Origin: a virus
Length of the DNA stretch: 64,000 nucleotides
Direction: 5' to 3' (one strand)
Virus record (IMG/VR): IMGVR_UViG_3300024999_000086
Span: 1 to 64,000 of that record
The notes beneath the pieces were generated by a model. That model saw only the letters and a program-made list of their open reading frames with translations. It was not told the DNA's origin and made no database searches. The translations under genes were made by a program, and so were the position numbers. Position 1 is the first letter of the stretch. Each line of letters opens with the position of its first letter. Shown one piece after another: positions 41,197-49,880 of the stretch.

Positions 41197-41259
41197 TGGG
41201 CGGGCAGGATTCGAACCTGCGCCTGCTAGGCCTAGCTGCTCTCCTTGAGCTACCGCCCA
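41197..41259 (-). tRNA. Truncated tRNA-like element
   Basis: A perfect 7-bp acceptor stem (TGGGCGG with CCGCCCA), a D-arm GCTC-AAGGA-GAGC and a textbook T-arm GCAGG-TTCGAAT-CCTGC are present. The part between them is only about 16 nt (GCTAGGCCTAGCAGGC), too short for a 5-7-5 anticodon arm plus variable loop. Total length is 63 nt against about 76. No CCA is encoded. It is a degenerate tRNA or a tRNA mimic; no anticodon can be assigned. Confidence 0.45.
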
Positions 41260-41277
41260 ACGGTTAAAGATTAAAGT

Positions 41278-42114
41278 TTATTCAAAGTTGTAGCAGGAGA
41301 ACGTGTTGCCACTGTAGGTCTTGACGACGACGTTGGCAGTGACGACCCGCATATCTTCCGGGTTCATCCGCCCCATCTTGATCTGGACCGCGGCCTGGAC
41401 CTTGAAGCCGTTCCAGGCCTTGACCGACTCCGGCGACAAGGACAACATCGCCAGCTTGTTCATCGCCGGGCTGTCGTCCTGGAGCTTCTCGGCGCTGAGG
41501 ACGATACCAAAGAGCTCGATGTACTTCTTGATTGCGGCCTTGTCGTAGCCGGCTTCCTGAGCTTCCTTGAGCGCCTGCTGCAGAGTCATCGACCCGTCGG
41601 TACACATTTCGCCGTCGTAGGAGAATTTCAAATACTCCTTGGCTTCCTCATCGTTCGATCCCGGGGCCATCATGTAGGTGTAGTTCCAGGACACCGGTTC
41701 GATCTGGATCCAAGACCCGACCGGTTTCTTGTCCCCGTCCATAACCTGGCCGTTGCTGGCGGTATACCGCGGGATACTGCCGAAGGTCAACTCGCCCGGA
41801 GGGATGTTACCTTCGAGGGAATCCAACGGGGATACCAGGCCCAAGCCACCGGACGTTGCCGGCGGCTTCGCAGCCGGCCGAGCAGCAACAGCAGTCTCGA
41901 CGACGGGCTCGACCTTGGAATCCTCTGGAAGCAGGACCTCGGGAGTGACTTCCTTTACAGGCTCGGACGTTGGCACTGCTGCCGACGGCGAGGCACCTTT
42001 CCGCAGCCGAGTATTGGGCTTGCCGGTGGGGGTGTCAGTCGCCAGAGGGACGTCGGGCTCGGCGTTGGTGTCATCAGCAGGGGGCGGGACAGGGGTGTTT
42101 CTTTTCAAAGCCAT
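41278..42114 (-). CDS. Replication-linked protein of unknown function
   Basis: 278 residues with GAGG before ATG. The first about 110 residues are a disordered Pro/Thr/Ala/Glu-rich linker (PADDTNAEPDVPLATDTP). The C-terminal about 165 residues form an ordered domain (SWIQIEPVSWNYTYMMAPG, KFSYDGEMCTDGSMTLQQAL, AVQIKMGRMNPEDMRVVTAN). It sits between primase and polymerase genes. A single-strand-binding or accessory replication role is possible from location only; no family is recognised. Confidence 0.5.
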   Translation of the reverse strand: MALKRNTPVPPPADDTNAEPDVPLATDTPTGKPNTRLRKGASPSAAVPTSEPVKEVTPEVLLPEDSKVEPVVETAVAARPAAKPPATSGGLGLVSPLDSLEGNIPPGELTFGSIPRYTASNGQVMDGDKKPVGSWIQIEPVSWNYTYMMAPGSNDEEAKEYLKFSYDGEMCTDGSMTLQQALKEAQEAGYDKAAIKKYIELFGIVLSAEKLQDDSPAMNKLAMLSLSPESVKAWNGFKVQAAVQIKMGRMNPEDMRVVTANVVVKTYSGNTFSCYNFE

Positions 42115-42222
42115 TTTCTTACCTCATTTTCATTTTGTTAATCAGAATCAAACGCATCATCATTATCAGTTTTATATTAGCTTTTACTGTCTAAGTCAAG
42201 TGTTTTTCAATCACCTCCTCAA

Positions 42223-44904
42223 TTAATTGTGACCAATCAGTTTGATCCCTTCAAAGGACCAATCCCCTTTATGTTTGACCATGCTGTACCGCTTGCACAT
42301 GGCTTCAGTGAACGACTGCTTCTGGATTTGCCGGTTGTTGGTCCGGGTACACCACTCGCTGTAGGCCTGGAACACGACGTCGCGGCTGACGAAAGTATTA
42401 GGAATGTGCAGGACGTAGTCCTCGTCAGAGACAAAACCTGTAACAGGGTTGATCCGGATCTGCCACTGATCCATTATCCGATTGTGGGTCTGGGTATGAG
42501 TGAAGTGATTCTGTTCCAGAAGCCGGGCAGCACCCTCCAGCGCCCAGTTTAATATCCCGGGGCCCTCGGTCTCGGCGATGACCCGGCCGTAATCACTGAC
42601 CCGGTCCTTCTCGCTGATCACGGAGTCGAACCCAAGAAATAGCCATCGGCGAAGCATGCCCTCGGAAGCGTCGTCGGAGTCGATAAAGTAGTTGGAGGAG
42701 AAAATCTGGGAGCAGATCGGGATGAACGAGAACGGCGGCTCATACAGGCGCCGGGCGGAAACGAGTGAGCTGTCAACGATCTGTTTGAAAATATCCCCAG
42801 GAATCTTTCTGTTTGCCGGCAGCTCCGGCACGAGGTTGAGCAACTTCCCGGCCAACGTCGCCCGGTAGGCCCCCTCTTTAAGATCAAAGGGAGAGATCAC
42901 GCAGACATAATCCTCAGGGACGATGTGCCGGATAATATTGAACATAACGCCCTTGCCGTTGGCGCCCGGCCCTTTGAACAGAACCGCCTTGTGAAATTGG
43001 TAGTTCAGGATCCCAAATAAGATCGCACCGAAGATCTCCTGCATCAAGGGGATCTGCGTCGGGTCATTTTGAAACGCCCATTGCAGGAACCCGTCAAACA
43101 TCTGAATCGAGCACTTGGGGTCAGCGTCGAACTTGAACATGTGCCGGATCTTGTACTTGGAGTCGTGCTTGACCTCGTTGATGTTCTTACCCTCAATCAC
43201 ATAACAGGCAGAGGGGGTGGCGAAACAGGGTTGATGATTGATAAAGAACGATTCATCCCTGAGTTTATCATAAATGTGAGAAGCAATTGCCTTGTAATCC
43301 TGCTTCCGAGAGCACCTGGCGACCCCGTCAAACTTGGCGACCATCAACTGCTGCACGGTGTTGAGGTCCAGCCCCTCCCAGACGCATTTCCCGTTATACT
43401 GGTAGACCTCGCCTTCGGCGCCGACGGCGTTCTTGGGCAGTTGCTTGATATAGAGTTCAGCAATCTGGTCGTGAGTGAGATCTTCGTCGTCGTCAGGAGG
43501 AACAAGACCGGCAAGGTAGCCGTTCTCACCAGCCTTGTTCTTTTGCTCTGCAGCCTCCTTTTCCGCTTTCTTGAACTTGCTCAGGTCCTTGCGCAGGATC
43601 GTCGCACTGACGCCCAGAGCGACCTTCAGCTTGTCCAAGAGTTTCGCCTCGGCCACCGCGGAGTCTGCCGCGGACGTCACCATCCGCAACCAGTTCTCCT
43701 CGATCTCGGCGTCCGAGGCATTCTTCAGCCAGTTGTCAAACGTCTCATCATCGTGTTTGAGCCTGAACGTCCGGCCACCATGAGCAAACGAATTGCAAAT
43801 GATGCTGCCGTCTTCGTTGACGAAAATCTTGGCCTTTGACTTACCGTACTCCGGTTCCAACGGGTCCCGGAATGACATCCCGACATACGACTGAGGGTCG
43901 TTGAGGATATCCTTGACGGCGACGTAGTCGTCTTCGTCGGTCTGGAGCAAGTCCTGTGACAGAAGAAGGCCTTCGTACCGACCGTTGATAATCTTCTTGG
44001 CCGCAGGCATCGCCAGTCCTCCGGCTTTTGCCAACGACTCTGACTGCTTCTGGATGTAGATGCTCCTGACTTTGGCAATCTCATTACTGAGTTCGGCCTT
44101 CTTCTTAGCAATCAGAGATTTGACCGGCGCCAAGAAACTCGGATTGAGGATCTCGACCTTCCGCAAGTCGATTGTCTTCCCCGGGTAGAACTCTGTCTTC
44201 GGCAACCTCTGCGTCAGGCCCGACGTCAATTGGGCGCCGGCCTCAAAGACAAGCCGCTCGGGAGAGAATACCGCGGTATCGAATATCACCCGCTCCAGGG
44301 CAGTGCCGGCTGCCGAGATCATGATCCAGCCCAACTCCTTGAACCAGCACTCGCACTTCAAGGTGGTGATGAAAGCCTCGAGCCCGTCAGGGTGCTGGCA
44401 GGGAACGTAGACGTGTTGCCCGGTCAGACCTGTGAGTTCCTTCTCCCTGTCGTAGATGAACGACGATGACGACGGGCGCCACAGCATCGCCGCGTCACTC
44501 AGCGCCGGATGCAACGCCCTGAGCTTGGCGATCAGACCCTCTTTAGACAAAGGTTGTTTCTCCGGCGGGGGGTCATAATCGAAGTAGATCATGAACTCGC
44601 TGGCGAACTTGAACTCGCCTTTTGTCCTAGTAATGGCCCCGGGGTGCTTATCCTGCATCCCGGCAGCCACCAATTCTCCACTCGAAACCGACGGCACTCC
44701 CAACGTTATGGCCTGGTTCAACGCCAGGCCATCCAAGATCCCCGCAACATCCTCGAAGTCGACGTCAACGCGCTTGACGGAACCCTCCGTCAATTTGCAC
44801 TTGCTTGAGTCTTTCTTCAGTGCTCCTTCGGCTGTCAGCGAGAACTCTTTTGTCAGGATGCCTTGGTTTTTCGTGACAAGCGAAAAACTTATTGCACCTG
44901 ACAT
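42223..44904 (-). CDS. D5-like primase-helicase
   Basis: 893 residues. The N-terminal about 230 residues look like an archaeo-eukaryotic primase domain (FMIYFDYDPPPEKQP with acidic metal ligands). The C-terminal third is an SF3/D5 helicase with Walker A GPGANGKG (about residue 646), then ATLAGKLLNLVPEL, SSLVSARRLYEPPFSF and FSSNYFIDSDDASEGMLRRW (sensor 1 and arginine finger region). The last about 70 residues form a winged helix (MCKRYSMVKHKGDWSFEGIKL). This is the replicative primase-helicase. It starts in a strong AGGAG context overlapping the Cro-like gene. Confidence 0.85.
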   Translation of the reverse strand: MSGAISFSLVTKNQGILTKEFSLTAEGALKKDSSKCKLTEGSVKRVDVDFEDVAGILDGLALNQAITLGVPSVSSGELVAAGMQDKHPGAITRTKGEFKFASEFMIYFDYDPPPEKQPLSKEGLIAKLRALHPALSDAAMLWRPSSSSFIYDREKELTGLTGQHVYVPCQHPDGLEAFITTLKCECWFKELGWIMISAAGTALERVIFDTAVFSPERLVFEAGAQLTSGLTQRLPKTEFYPGKTIDLRKVEILNPSFLAPVKSLIAKKKAELSNEIAKVRSIYIQKQSESLAKAGGLAMPAAKKIINGRYEGLLLSQDLLQTDEDDYVAVKDILNDPQSYVGMSFRDPLEPEYGKSKAKIFVNEDGSIICNSFAHGGRTFRLKHDDETFDNWLKNASDAEIEENWLRMVTSAADSAVAEAKLLDKLKVALGVSATILRKDLSKFKKAEKEAAEQKNKAGENGYLAGLVPPDDDEDLTHDQIAELYIKQLPKNAVGAEGEVYQYNGKCVWEGLDLNTVQQLMVAKFDGVARCSRKQDYKAIASHIYDKLRDESFFINHQPCFATPSACYVIEGKNINEVKHDSKYKIRHMFKFDADPKCSIQMFDGFLQWAFQNDPTQIPLMQEIFGAILFGILNYQFHKAVLFKGPGANGKGVMFNIIRHIVPEDYVCVISPFDLKEGAYRATLAGKLLNLVPELPANRKIPGDIFKQIVDSSLVSARRLYEPPFSFIPICSQIFSSNYFIDSDDASEGMLRRWLFLGFDSVISEKDRVSDYGRVIAETEGPGILNWALEGAARLLEQNHFTHTQTHNRIMDQWQIRINPVTGFVSDEDYVLHIPNTFVSRDVVFQAYSEWCTRTNNRQIQKQSFTEAMCKRYSMVKHKGDWSFEGIKLIGHN

Positions 44905-45101
44905 TCCCCGGTCTCCTTAACCCAGTCTTCAAAATTGCCCACGGCACCGCCGGTAGCCTTCTTGATCTCAATCAGTACAGGAACTTCAGGAACTCGGGTT
45001 AGGTTACACCAACGAAAGACAGTCACCCGGGATTTCCCGAGCTTCCGTCCGAACTCTGATTTAGAAATATCCTGCGATTGCAGATACTCGGAAAGTCTCA
45101 C
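44889..45101 (-). CDS. Cro/CI-type small regulator
   Basis: 70 residues from a GTG start after AAGGTGG. The helix-turn-helix (ISKSEFGRKLGKSRVTVFRW) is of the Cro/XRE class. It is the first gene of the primase-helicase operon and has a good promoter about 45 nt upstream, so it may autoregulate this operon. Confidence 0.7.
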   Translation of the reverse strand: MRLSEYLQSQDISKSEFGRKLGKSRVTVFRWCNLTRVPEVPVLIEIKKATGGAVGNFEDWVKETGECQVQ

Positions 45102-45143
45102 GGGTGGCCACCTTTTGAAGAGATTTATGGAGCGAGATGATTT

Positions 45144-45173
45144 ATTCTAGGGGAATTGATACCATAAAGTCAA
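45144..45173 (-). promoter_or_regulatory. Sigma70-like promoter of the Cro/primase operon
   Basis: Minus-strand TTGACT (45173-45168), 18-nt spacer, TAGAAT (45149-45144), each five of six to consensus, 43 nt upstream of the Cro-like start in a non-coding gap. Confidence 0.6.
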
Positions 45174-45176
45174 CAG

Positions 45177-45620
45177 CTATTTCTGATTTTTTAAATAGCT
45201 GGGTTTCCCCGAGTACTTAGCCAATGCTTTGTTCGCTTTCTGGGCGATACGGCGCAGCTGAGCGACAAATCCCTCTGGAGACAGCAGCAGGTGGTGCGCA
45301 TTATGAAGGGCGATGTGGTGCTCAAAGGCATCATAGACCCGGCGCATGACCTCTTTATCCTGCAAGACAGCCATCAACCCGGGCTTTGACAGGAGAAAGT
45401 TCCGGACCAAGGCCTCCTCAGAGGCCCCCTCGTCGGCTGACATCACCATGTGGGTCGTCAAGAACATCCTGATTGCACGTTCCTTCGTCTTGGGGTCCTT
45501 GGTGGAGATGAACTCATCTTTACATTGCCGGTTGATCTCGTCCAACCTGTCTGAAGACGTTTCTATCTCTGCCGGGAGGTCCTTGTCAAACGGAATCAAG
45601 TCTGTGTTATTGTTTGCCAT
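45177..45620 (-). CDS. Helical protein, unknown
   Basis: 147 residues, largely helical with a conserved-looking core (AIRMFLTTHMVMSADEG, VMRRVYDAFEHHIALHNAHH). The start has only a weak site (AGTGAT). It ends 76 nt before the Cro-like gene. No catalytic motif recognised. Confidence 0.5.
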   Translation of the reverse strand: MANNNTDLIPFDKDLPAEIETSSDRLDEINRQCKDEFISTKDPKTKERAIRMFLTTHMVMSADEGASEEALVRNFLLSKPGLMAVLQDKEVMRRVYDAFEHHIALHNAHHLLLSPEGFVAQLRRIAQKANKALAKYSGKPSYLKNQK

Positions 45621-45641
45621 GTGGTTATCACTTTTTAAATT

Positions 45642-46082
45642 TTACATATAATCATACCGATGACTCTTACTGAGTTCATCCACTATTGCATCCCACTCCT
45701 TAGCTGGTAACGTTTCATAACATTTTTCACAAAGACGATCCGGAGGATCTCCAAAACTTGTCTCAATTTCTGATGTAGGCCGTTCTTGGTTACACGCAAC
45801 ACAGAAGAATGTGCTTCTTCCTGCCTTAGCACATGTATTACAAATACGCCGACCTTTGGAGTCAGTCGATGTTGATTCAATAACTACACCAGCCCTCTCA
45901 CATTGGGCTGCTATTGTGTTTCCTCCAGAATTATTAAAAACTCCAGAACCAACTATAGATTCACATCTTTTTAATGATGCTTCTGGAACTTCAATCATAG
46001 GTTTATTACACAATGGGCAACCGCCGACATCAAAAGCTAAAGTTATAAAGCCCCCTGTAATAACTGGTGTGTGTAAATACAT
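45642..46082 (-). CDS. Cys-rich multi-zinc protein
   Basis: 146 residues, AGGGGGAT before ATG. CPLCNKP, CNTCAKA, CVACNQE and CEKCYE pairs form at least two zinc ribbons. The gene is AT-rich like the cassette at 31-32.6 kb. Role unknown; such proteins are frequent in phage early regions. Confidence 0.5.
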   Translation of the reverse strand: MYLHTPVITGGFITLAFDVGGCPLCNKPMIEVPEASLKRCESIVGSGVFNNSGGNTIAAQCERAGVVIESTSTDSKGRRICNTCAKAGRSTFFCVACNQERPTSEIETSFGDPPDRLCEKCYETLPAKEWDAIVDELSKSHRYDYM

Positions 46083-46107
46083 AATTATCCCCCTAAGCTA
46101 CAGATTA

Positions 46108-46347
46108 CTATTTTTCACGCTCTTCCATAACCTCGTTCAGTCTATCAATAGCAGTCTGAAATCTCATCATTGCGTAGATCTCGTCAGTATGAACGAGTTC
46201 CTCAGTAGAAAAAACAATCGTAGAGCCGTAGATCCCTTTGAGCAATTGGATCTGGACCTCACCACGAAAGATACCCACGGTCATTCTGCAGTCGTCACCG
46301 AAGTTATCCTGCAGCAGCTGCAAAGCATCAAACAAATCAAGTTTCAT
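46108..46347 (-). CDS. Small protein, unknown
   Basis: 79 residues, GGGAGA site. Predicted helix-strand-strand-helix (LFDALQLLQDNFGDDCRMTV, IYAMMRFQTAIDRLNEVMEE). No family recognised. Confidence 0.5.
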   Translation of the reverse strand: MKLDLFDALQLLQDNFGDDCRMTVGIFRGEVQIQLLKGIYGSTIVFSTEELVHTDEIYAMMRFQTAIDRLNEVMEEREK

Positions 46348-46362
46348 TATTGATCTCCCATT

Positions 46363-46899
46363 CTATTGTTCGTCATCCCCAATCTCCTTGATATCTCTCG
46401 TCAGCATCAACCTCTCGAGGTCCCCAAGTTCTTGACGTCGACGTTCTTCTTCGACGGAGAACTCCGGCCGGAAATTAGGCAGTCTGAATTCCAGATTATT
46501 ACGGTTTTCCTCGATCAATTGATTGGCCTCTTCCAGGGTGTTAACCGTGAGCTCGACGCCCTCAAAACACCAACGTCCCTTCGACCTCACCATCTCGTAA
46601 CGCTTCTGCAACTGCTGGACGAGAACCACTTTCGGCGGGGCATAGCTGGCGTGGTACGTTGAGTTGCACTCGTACCAGGCGTAAAAGATATTGATGAGGT
46701 CTTCCTGGGCCAAGACCGCGCCCGGCCGCTCCTTCAACATCAGCCCCATGAACATCTCAGTGATCTCGACATCCGTCCGAAATCCGTTACTGCCAATGGG
46801 CTGGATCAGGGCGTTGTGACTATGCAAAGCATACTCCTTGATGAACTTCTGGAGCCACTTGTTGAACGGCTCCTGCGCCAGGAGCTTGTCGAGGTTCAC
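46363..46899 (-). CDS. Stand-alone winged-helix protein related to primase C-terminus
   Basis: 178 residues from a GTG after GGGGG. The segment VQQLQKRYEMVRSKGRWCFEGVEL closely parallels the end of the primase-helicase (MCKRYSMVKHKGDWSFEGIKL). The preceding region (AQEDLINIFYAWYECN) parallels the helicase's FVSRDVVFQAYSEWC. It therefore looks like a separate copy of the D5 C-terminal DNA-binding domain, with an added acidic helical tail. It may regulate or compete with the helicase at the origin (inference). Confidence 0.55.
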   Translation of the reverse strand: MNLDKLLAQEPFNKWLQKFIKEYALHSHNALIQPIGSNGFRTDVEITEMFMGLMLKERPGAVLAQEDLINIFYAWYECNSTYHASYAPPKVVLVQQLQKRYEMVRSKGRWCFEGVELTVNTLEEANQLIEENRNNLEFRLPNFRPEFSVEEERRRQELGDLERLMLTRDIKEIGDDEQ

Positions 46900-47084
46900 G
46901 CCCCCACCCTCACCTTGCTGGCTCTGTTCTCTTCCCGGGCACGGATCCCGAGCTTGACCAAGGTCGCAATCATGCTCGAGATCGTTCTGTCTTCCGCATC
47001 TGCCAATTCGCGCACCTGTTTATAGAGTTCCCGGTGCAACGACACTGACGACGTCACCCTTGTACTTTTTTCAAACCCAGACAT
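46896..47084 (-). CDS. Ribbon-helix-helix-like regulator
   Basis: The ATG at 47084 has ACGGAGAA upstream. 62 residues with strand (TRVTSSVSLH), helix (RELYKQVRELADAED) and helix (TISSMIATLVKLGIRARE), the Arc/CopG pattern. It follows a zinc-ribbon gene and may control early genes. Confidence 0.6.
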   Translation of the reverse strand: MSGFEKSTRVTSSVSLHRELYKQVRELADAEDRTISSMIATLVKLGIRAREENRASKVRVGA

Positions 47085-47085
47085 T

Positions 47086-47235
47086 TCAATCGTTCTCCGT
47101 AAAGCTTTGAGGTTGCTCTGAAATTTGCTGCAGACAATCGGCACACAAGGTGTCAAGGTCCTCGTCAACAGCCTTGATCCACTTCCCGCAGCCGGCGCAG
47201 CGGATCCTGGCGACACGCAGATCCTCGTCACTCAT
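47086..47235 (-). CDS. 49-residue zinc-ribbon protein
   Basis: Starts in an ATGA overlap with the upstream gene and ends one base before the ribbon-helix-helix start. CAGCGKWIKAVDEDLDTLCADC is a clear zinc ribbon. It is short but well supported by the tight junctions on both sides. Confidence 0.6.
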   Translation of the reverse strand: MSDEDLRVARIRCAGCGKWIKAVDEDLDTLCADCLQQISEQPQSFTEND

Positions 47236-47540
47236 CCTGCCACCTCCTCAATCTCCACAAATTCAACCACTCTTGGACCCTGCAAACATTTTGCTTCCCA
47301 CTGAAAGTCGGGCCCGACGTTGACGTCGACGTTGCGGTCCTGAAGGAACTGCATAGTGGCATCATACGATATCTTGTGCGCTCTGGCAAATTCCAGCAAG
47401 GCGCCGAGCAGCAGTTGGGTATTTTTTCGTTCGACTACCGGCCCGGACGACAGATACTCCGTCCGCTTGTTCCTCCGTAACAACCTCGCTGTCTGCAACC
47501 AGCTTGAAAATCCGGTTAAGGTCTCTTTAAAATCTTTCAC
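47232..47540 (-). CDS. Protein of unknown function
   Basis: 102 residues from GTG after GGAGG. A basic N-terminus (TARLLRRNKRTEYLSSG) is followed by a helix and a DVNVG strand. It may be nucleic-acid binding. No family recognised. Confidence 0.45.
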   Translation of the reverse strand: MKDFKETLTGFSSWLQTARLLRRNKRTEYLSSGPVVERKNTQLLLGALLEFARAHKISYDATMQFLQDRNVDVNVGPDFQWEAKCLQGPRVVEFVEIEEVAG

Positions 47541-47788
47541 TATTTTTCCTCCTCAATAAACTGGGCAACACTCTCGTCATACGGCGGCACAGAGACGTTC
47601 CAAGCCGCACAGAATTTCAGACTAATTTGGCTCAAAACATCTTCCACCTTTGTCTGGCAGATCTGGGAGTGCAAGGTTTTCTCCTCTGCCAAGATTCTTT
47701 CATAGTGATTCGTCGTCAGTATCAACCCGAACCACGTCCCCAAGCCGAACACGCCACAGATAGACAGGAACTTCAGCCACCACTTCAT
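47540..47788 (-). CDS. Membrane-anchored small protein
   Basis: 82 residues. An N-terminal transmembrane helix (LKFLSICGVFGLGTWFGLIL) is followed by a helical region and two Cys. Possible inner-membrane accessory protein; unknown. Confidence 0.5.
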   Translation of the reverse strand: MKWWLKFLSICGVFGLGTWFGLILTTNHYERILAEEKTLHSQICQTKVEDVLSQISLKFCAAWNVSVPPYDESVAQFIEEEK

Positions 47789-48165
47789 TGGTCGTCCTGA
47801 TACCTCTGAAGAAAATCACACACCCGAGCCCGGGCCGCCGGAGTCAATTGGCTGATGCAATCGCTGGGCAGATCATAGGCCCAAGATTCATCAAGGTAGT
47901 CTCTCAAATTGTCCAGAACAGCCCCAAACCACCACCCGTTAGGAAAGAAGTGTTCAATAAGATCCTGACAAACCGGGCAGACCTTATAATTCTGAGCGGT
48001 ACCGCCGCCGAAAACAACGTGCAAAGCATAACCCGAACCTTTCTCAATCGCAGACCCACACTCGAAGCACTTGTAGTCCTTGCCGGCGCGTTTGATATGT
48101 CTGACGCCCCAGTGGCAGTCCTCTGACTCTTCCATACAGCCGATAGCAGCACATGAGCAGTTCAT
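47785..48165 (-). CDS. Zinc-binding protein, unknown
   Basis: 126 residues, GAGGG upstream of ATG. A first module (CFECGSAIEKGSGY..CPVCQDLIEHFF) looks like a LIM/treble-clef-type zinc site. The N-terminus has CSCAAIGC. This resembles a recurrent phage family that marks early regions, function unknown. Confidence 0.5.
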   Translation of the reverse strand: MNCSCAAIGCMEESEDCHWGVRHIKRAGKDYKCFECGSAIEKGSGYALHVVFGGGTAQNYKVCPVCQDLIEHFFPNGWWFGAVLDNLRDYLDESWAYDLPSDCISQLTPAARARVCDFLQRYQDDQ

Positions 48166-48178
48166 TTGGGTTCCCTCA

Positions 48179-48409
48179 TCACGACTCGAACTTCGTGAAT
48201 TGTAAGCTTATTCCTGTTATTCTTGTAGCAGTTTGAATAATAAGATTCATATCAGTATCAATCTGGGCCGGCGTTGGCTTGTTGAAGCCATAGCTTTTCA
48301 TACACCAGTCAGAGGGTTCCCCACCAATCTTCCCCATCAACACCCACTCGAAACCGCCACGGGCATAGTTATTTTCACGCCTCTTCAAATACATCGAAAT
48401 TGTTTTCAC
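48179..48409 (-). CDS. Small protein, unknown
   Basis: A GTG at 48409 lies 8 nt after AGGAGG and is preferred to upstream in-frame starts that overlap the helicase gene. 76 residues with beta-hairpin (GGFEWVLMGKIGGEP) and helical C-terminus. Unknown. Confidence 0.45.
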   Translation of the reverse strand: MKTISMYLKRRENNYARGGFEWVLMGKIGGEPSDWCMKSYGFNKPTPAQIDTDMNLIIQTATRITGISLQFTKFES

Positions 48410-48455
48410 TCTCTGAGCCTCCTTTTTATAGATTGTAACACAAATAACATTTCTA

Positions 48456-49874
48456 TTACAAGAGAAAATCCTGCAACGACTTCTTGTCGCCGATGACCTC
48501 GGACAGAACTTTGTCCTTGACAATCAGATTGTAGTAGATCCTTTCCTGGATCGTGCCGGCGGCCAGGAATATGGTCACGAACTGGTTCCTGGCCTGGCCA
48601 CTCCGGTGAACCCGCCCTACTGCCTGTTTAAACGTCGGCGGATCGGGCGGGATCTCGACAAAGATCTCGTGCCGGGCATGCTGTAAGTTCAACCCGATCC
48701 CCCCCGACTTGCAGTGCGCGACCATTCTGTTGACGTCGGCCTTAAAAGCGTCCTCGCTCTTGTTCTTTTGCACTTGCGAGAAATCGCTCCAGAGCCCAAC
48801 CGCGGTCTTGCCCAGGTGCTTGAGAATCCTCCTGTTCGTATCAACAAAGTGGGCGTAGATGATGATCTTCTCCTCAGCCCCAAGTTCCTCAAGACGTTCA
48901 TCAAGCATCTCCAAGTACATCGGCGGAAACTCGGCGCCGAACATTTCAGGGTTCGTCACCATCTGCTGCAGCCGGGTAAACAGCGAATCAATTTCCTTCC
49001 CGTTCCTGGCGGCATAGGCCGGGAACTCGGAGACCGCGGTCTTGGTCATCTTGTTGTACAGCCGCAGATGCTTGGGGTCCAGGTCATACTTGATCGGGAT
49101 GTAGGTGATTGCCGGGATGTCCAGCAACTCGTCGGCGTTGGCGTCGAACCTCCGCAACTTGAAGTTCTCTTCCAGCAGGTCAAGGTTCTTAAATGCCTTA
49201 GGCTTCTTGTACTGGTCGAACTTCAGCACGTGAAGACGGTTGAACTGCTCCTCAGTCTTGTAGACGATCGGCGTCAACGTCTTGATGTAGCCATACGCCT
49301 GCGCCGGATTCGACACCGGTGTCGCGTTCAACAGCGTGAACGGTTTCACAGGGTCAATATCAAGCGGCCCGAGGGCGTTCAATTGCTTGACCGTTTCCAC
49401 GTTGTAAAGAAGCTGCCGCAATCTCTTATACGTCTGAGACTTTGGGCTCCGGAGACTGACCTCGTCACAGATCACAAACACTTTACGGTCCTTGACCTGA
49501 TGATAGATCTTATCAAAGTCCTTGAGAAATATCTGGTATCCCATTATAATAACCGACTCGGTCAAGTCCATCTTGGCCCGCTCCCCCGGGCTGCCTTGAT
49601 AGGCACAGACCGAGGGGATCCCGTCGAACTCTTGAATAAACTCATACCATTGCCTGATCAGTGTCGGCGGGCACAAGATCAGGATCTGGCAGACGTCAGT
49701 GTTGATCGTCGAGCCCAAGGCCAAGAACCACGACACGATTGTCTTCCCGGTCCCAACGTCCATCTTCAAGAGCGACATCAGGTCCTTGCTGGCGTCGAAA
49801 ATAACCTGACGTTGGAAGGGGTATGGTTCATAACGTGAAGGGAATAACGACCTCACCGTGTTGATGATGTCCAT
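48456..49874 (-). CDS. SNF2/SF2-type helicase
   Basis: 472 residues, both RecA-like lobes: Q-motif-like PYPFQRQVI, Walker A DVGTGKT (39-45), Ib-type LCPPTLIRQW, Walker B CDEV in place of DEAH, LLNATPVSNP (III), and QAVGRVHRSGQ (VI). The motif set is that of SNF2-family translocases, as found in many phage replication modules. It may remodel forks or strip proteins. No strong ribosome-binding site is visible at the ATG. Confidence 0.85.
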   Translation of the reverse strand: MDIINTVRSLFPSRYEPYPFQRQVIFDASKDLMSLLKMDVGTGKTIVSWFLALGSTINTDVCQILILCPPTLIRQWYEFIQEFDGIPSVCAYQGSPGERAKMDLTESVIIMGYQIFLKDFDKIYHQVKDRKVFVICDEVSLRSPKSQTYKRLRQLLYNVETVKQLNALGPLDIDPVKPFTLLNATPVSNPAQAYGYIKTLTPIVYKTEEQFNRLHVLKFDQYKKPKAFKNLDLLEENFKLRRFDANADELLDIPAITYIPIKYDLDPKHLRLYNKMTKTAVSEFPAYAARNGKEIDSLFTRLQQMVTNPEMFGAEFPPMYLEMLDERLEELGAEEKIIIYAHFVDTNRRILKHLGKTAVGLWSDFSQVQKNKSEDAFKADVNRMVAHCKSGGIGLNLQHARHEIFVEIPPDPPTFKQAVGRVHRSGQARNQFVTIFLAAGTIQERIYYNLIVKDKVLSEVIGDKKSLQDFLL

Positions 49875-49880
49875 ATCAAA

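Noticed and set aside
48714-49838. 374-residue plus-strand frame opposite the helicase
   Set aside because: Shadow of the SNF2-like gene, with Arg/Leu/Val-rich composition and no ribosome-binding site. Likewise 43069-43839 (primase), 39196-40050 (polymerase), 29415-30353 and 4499-5476.
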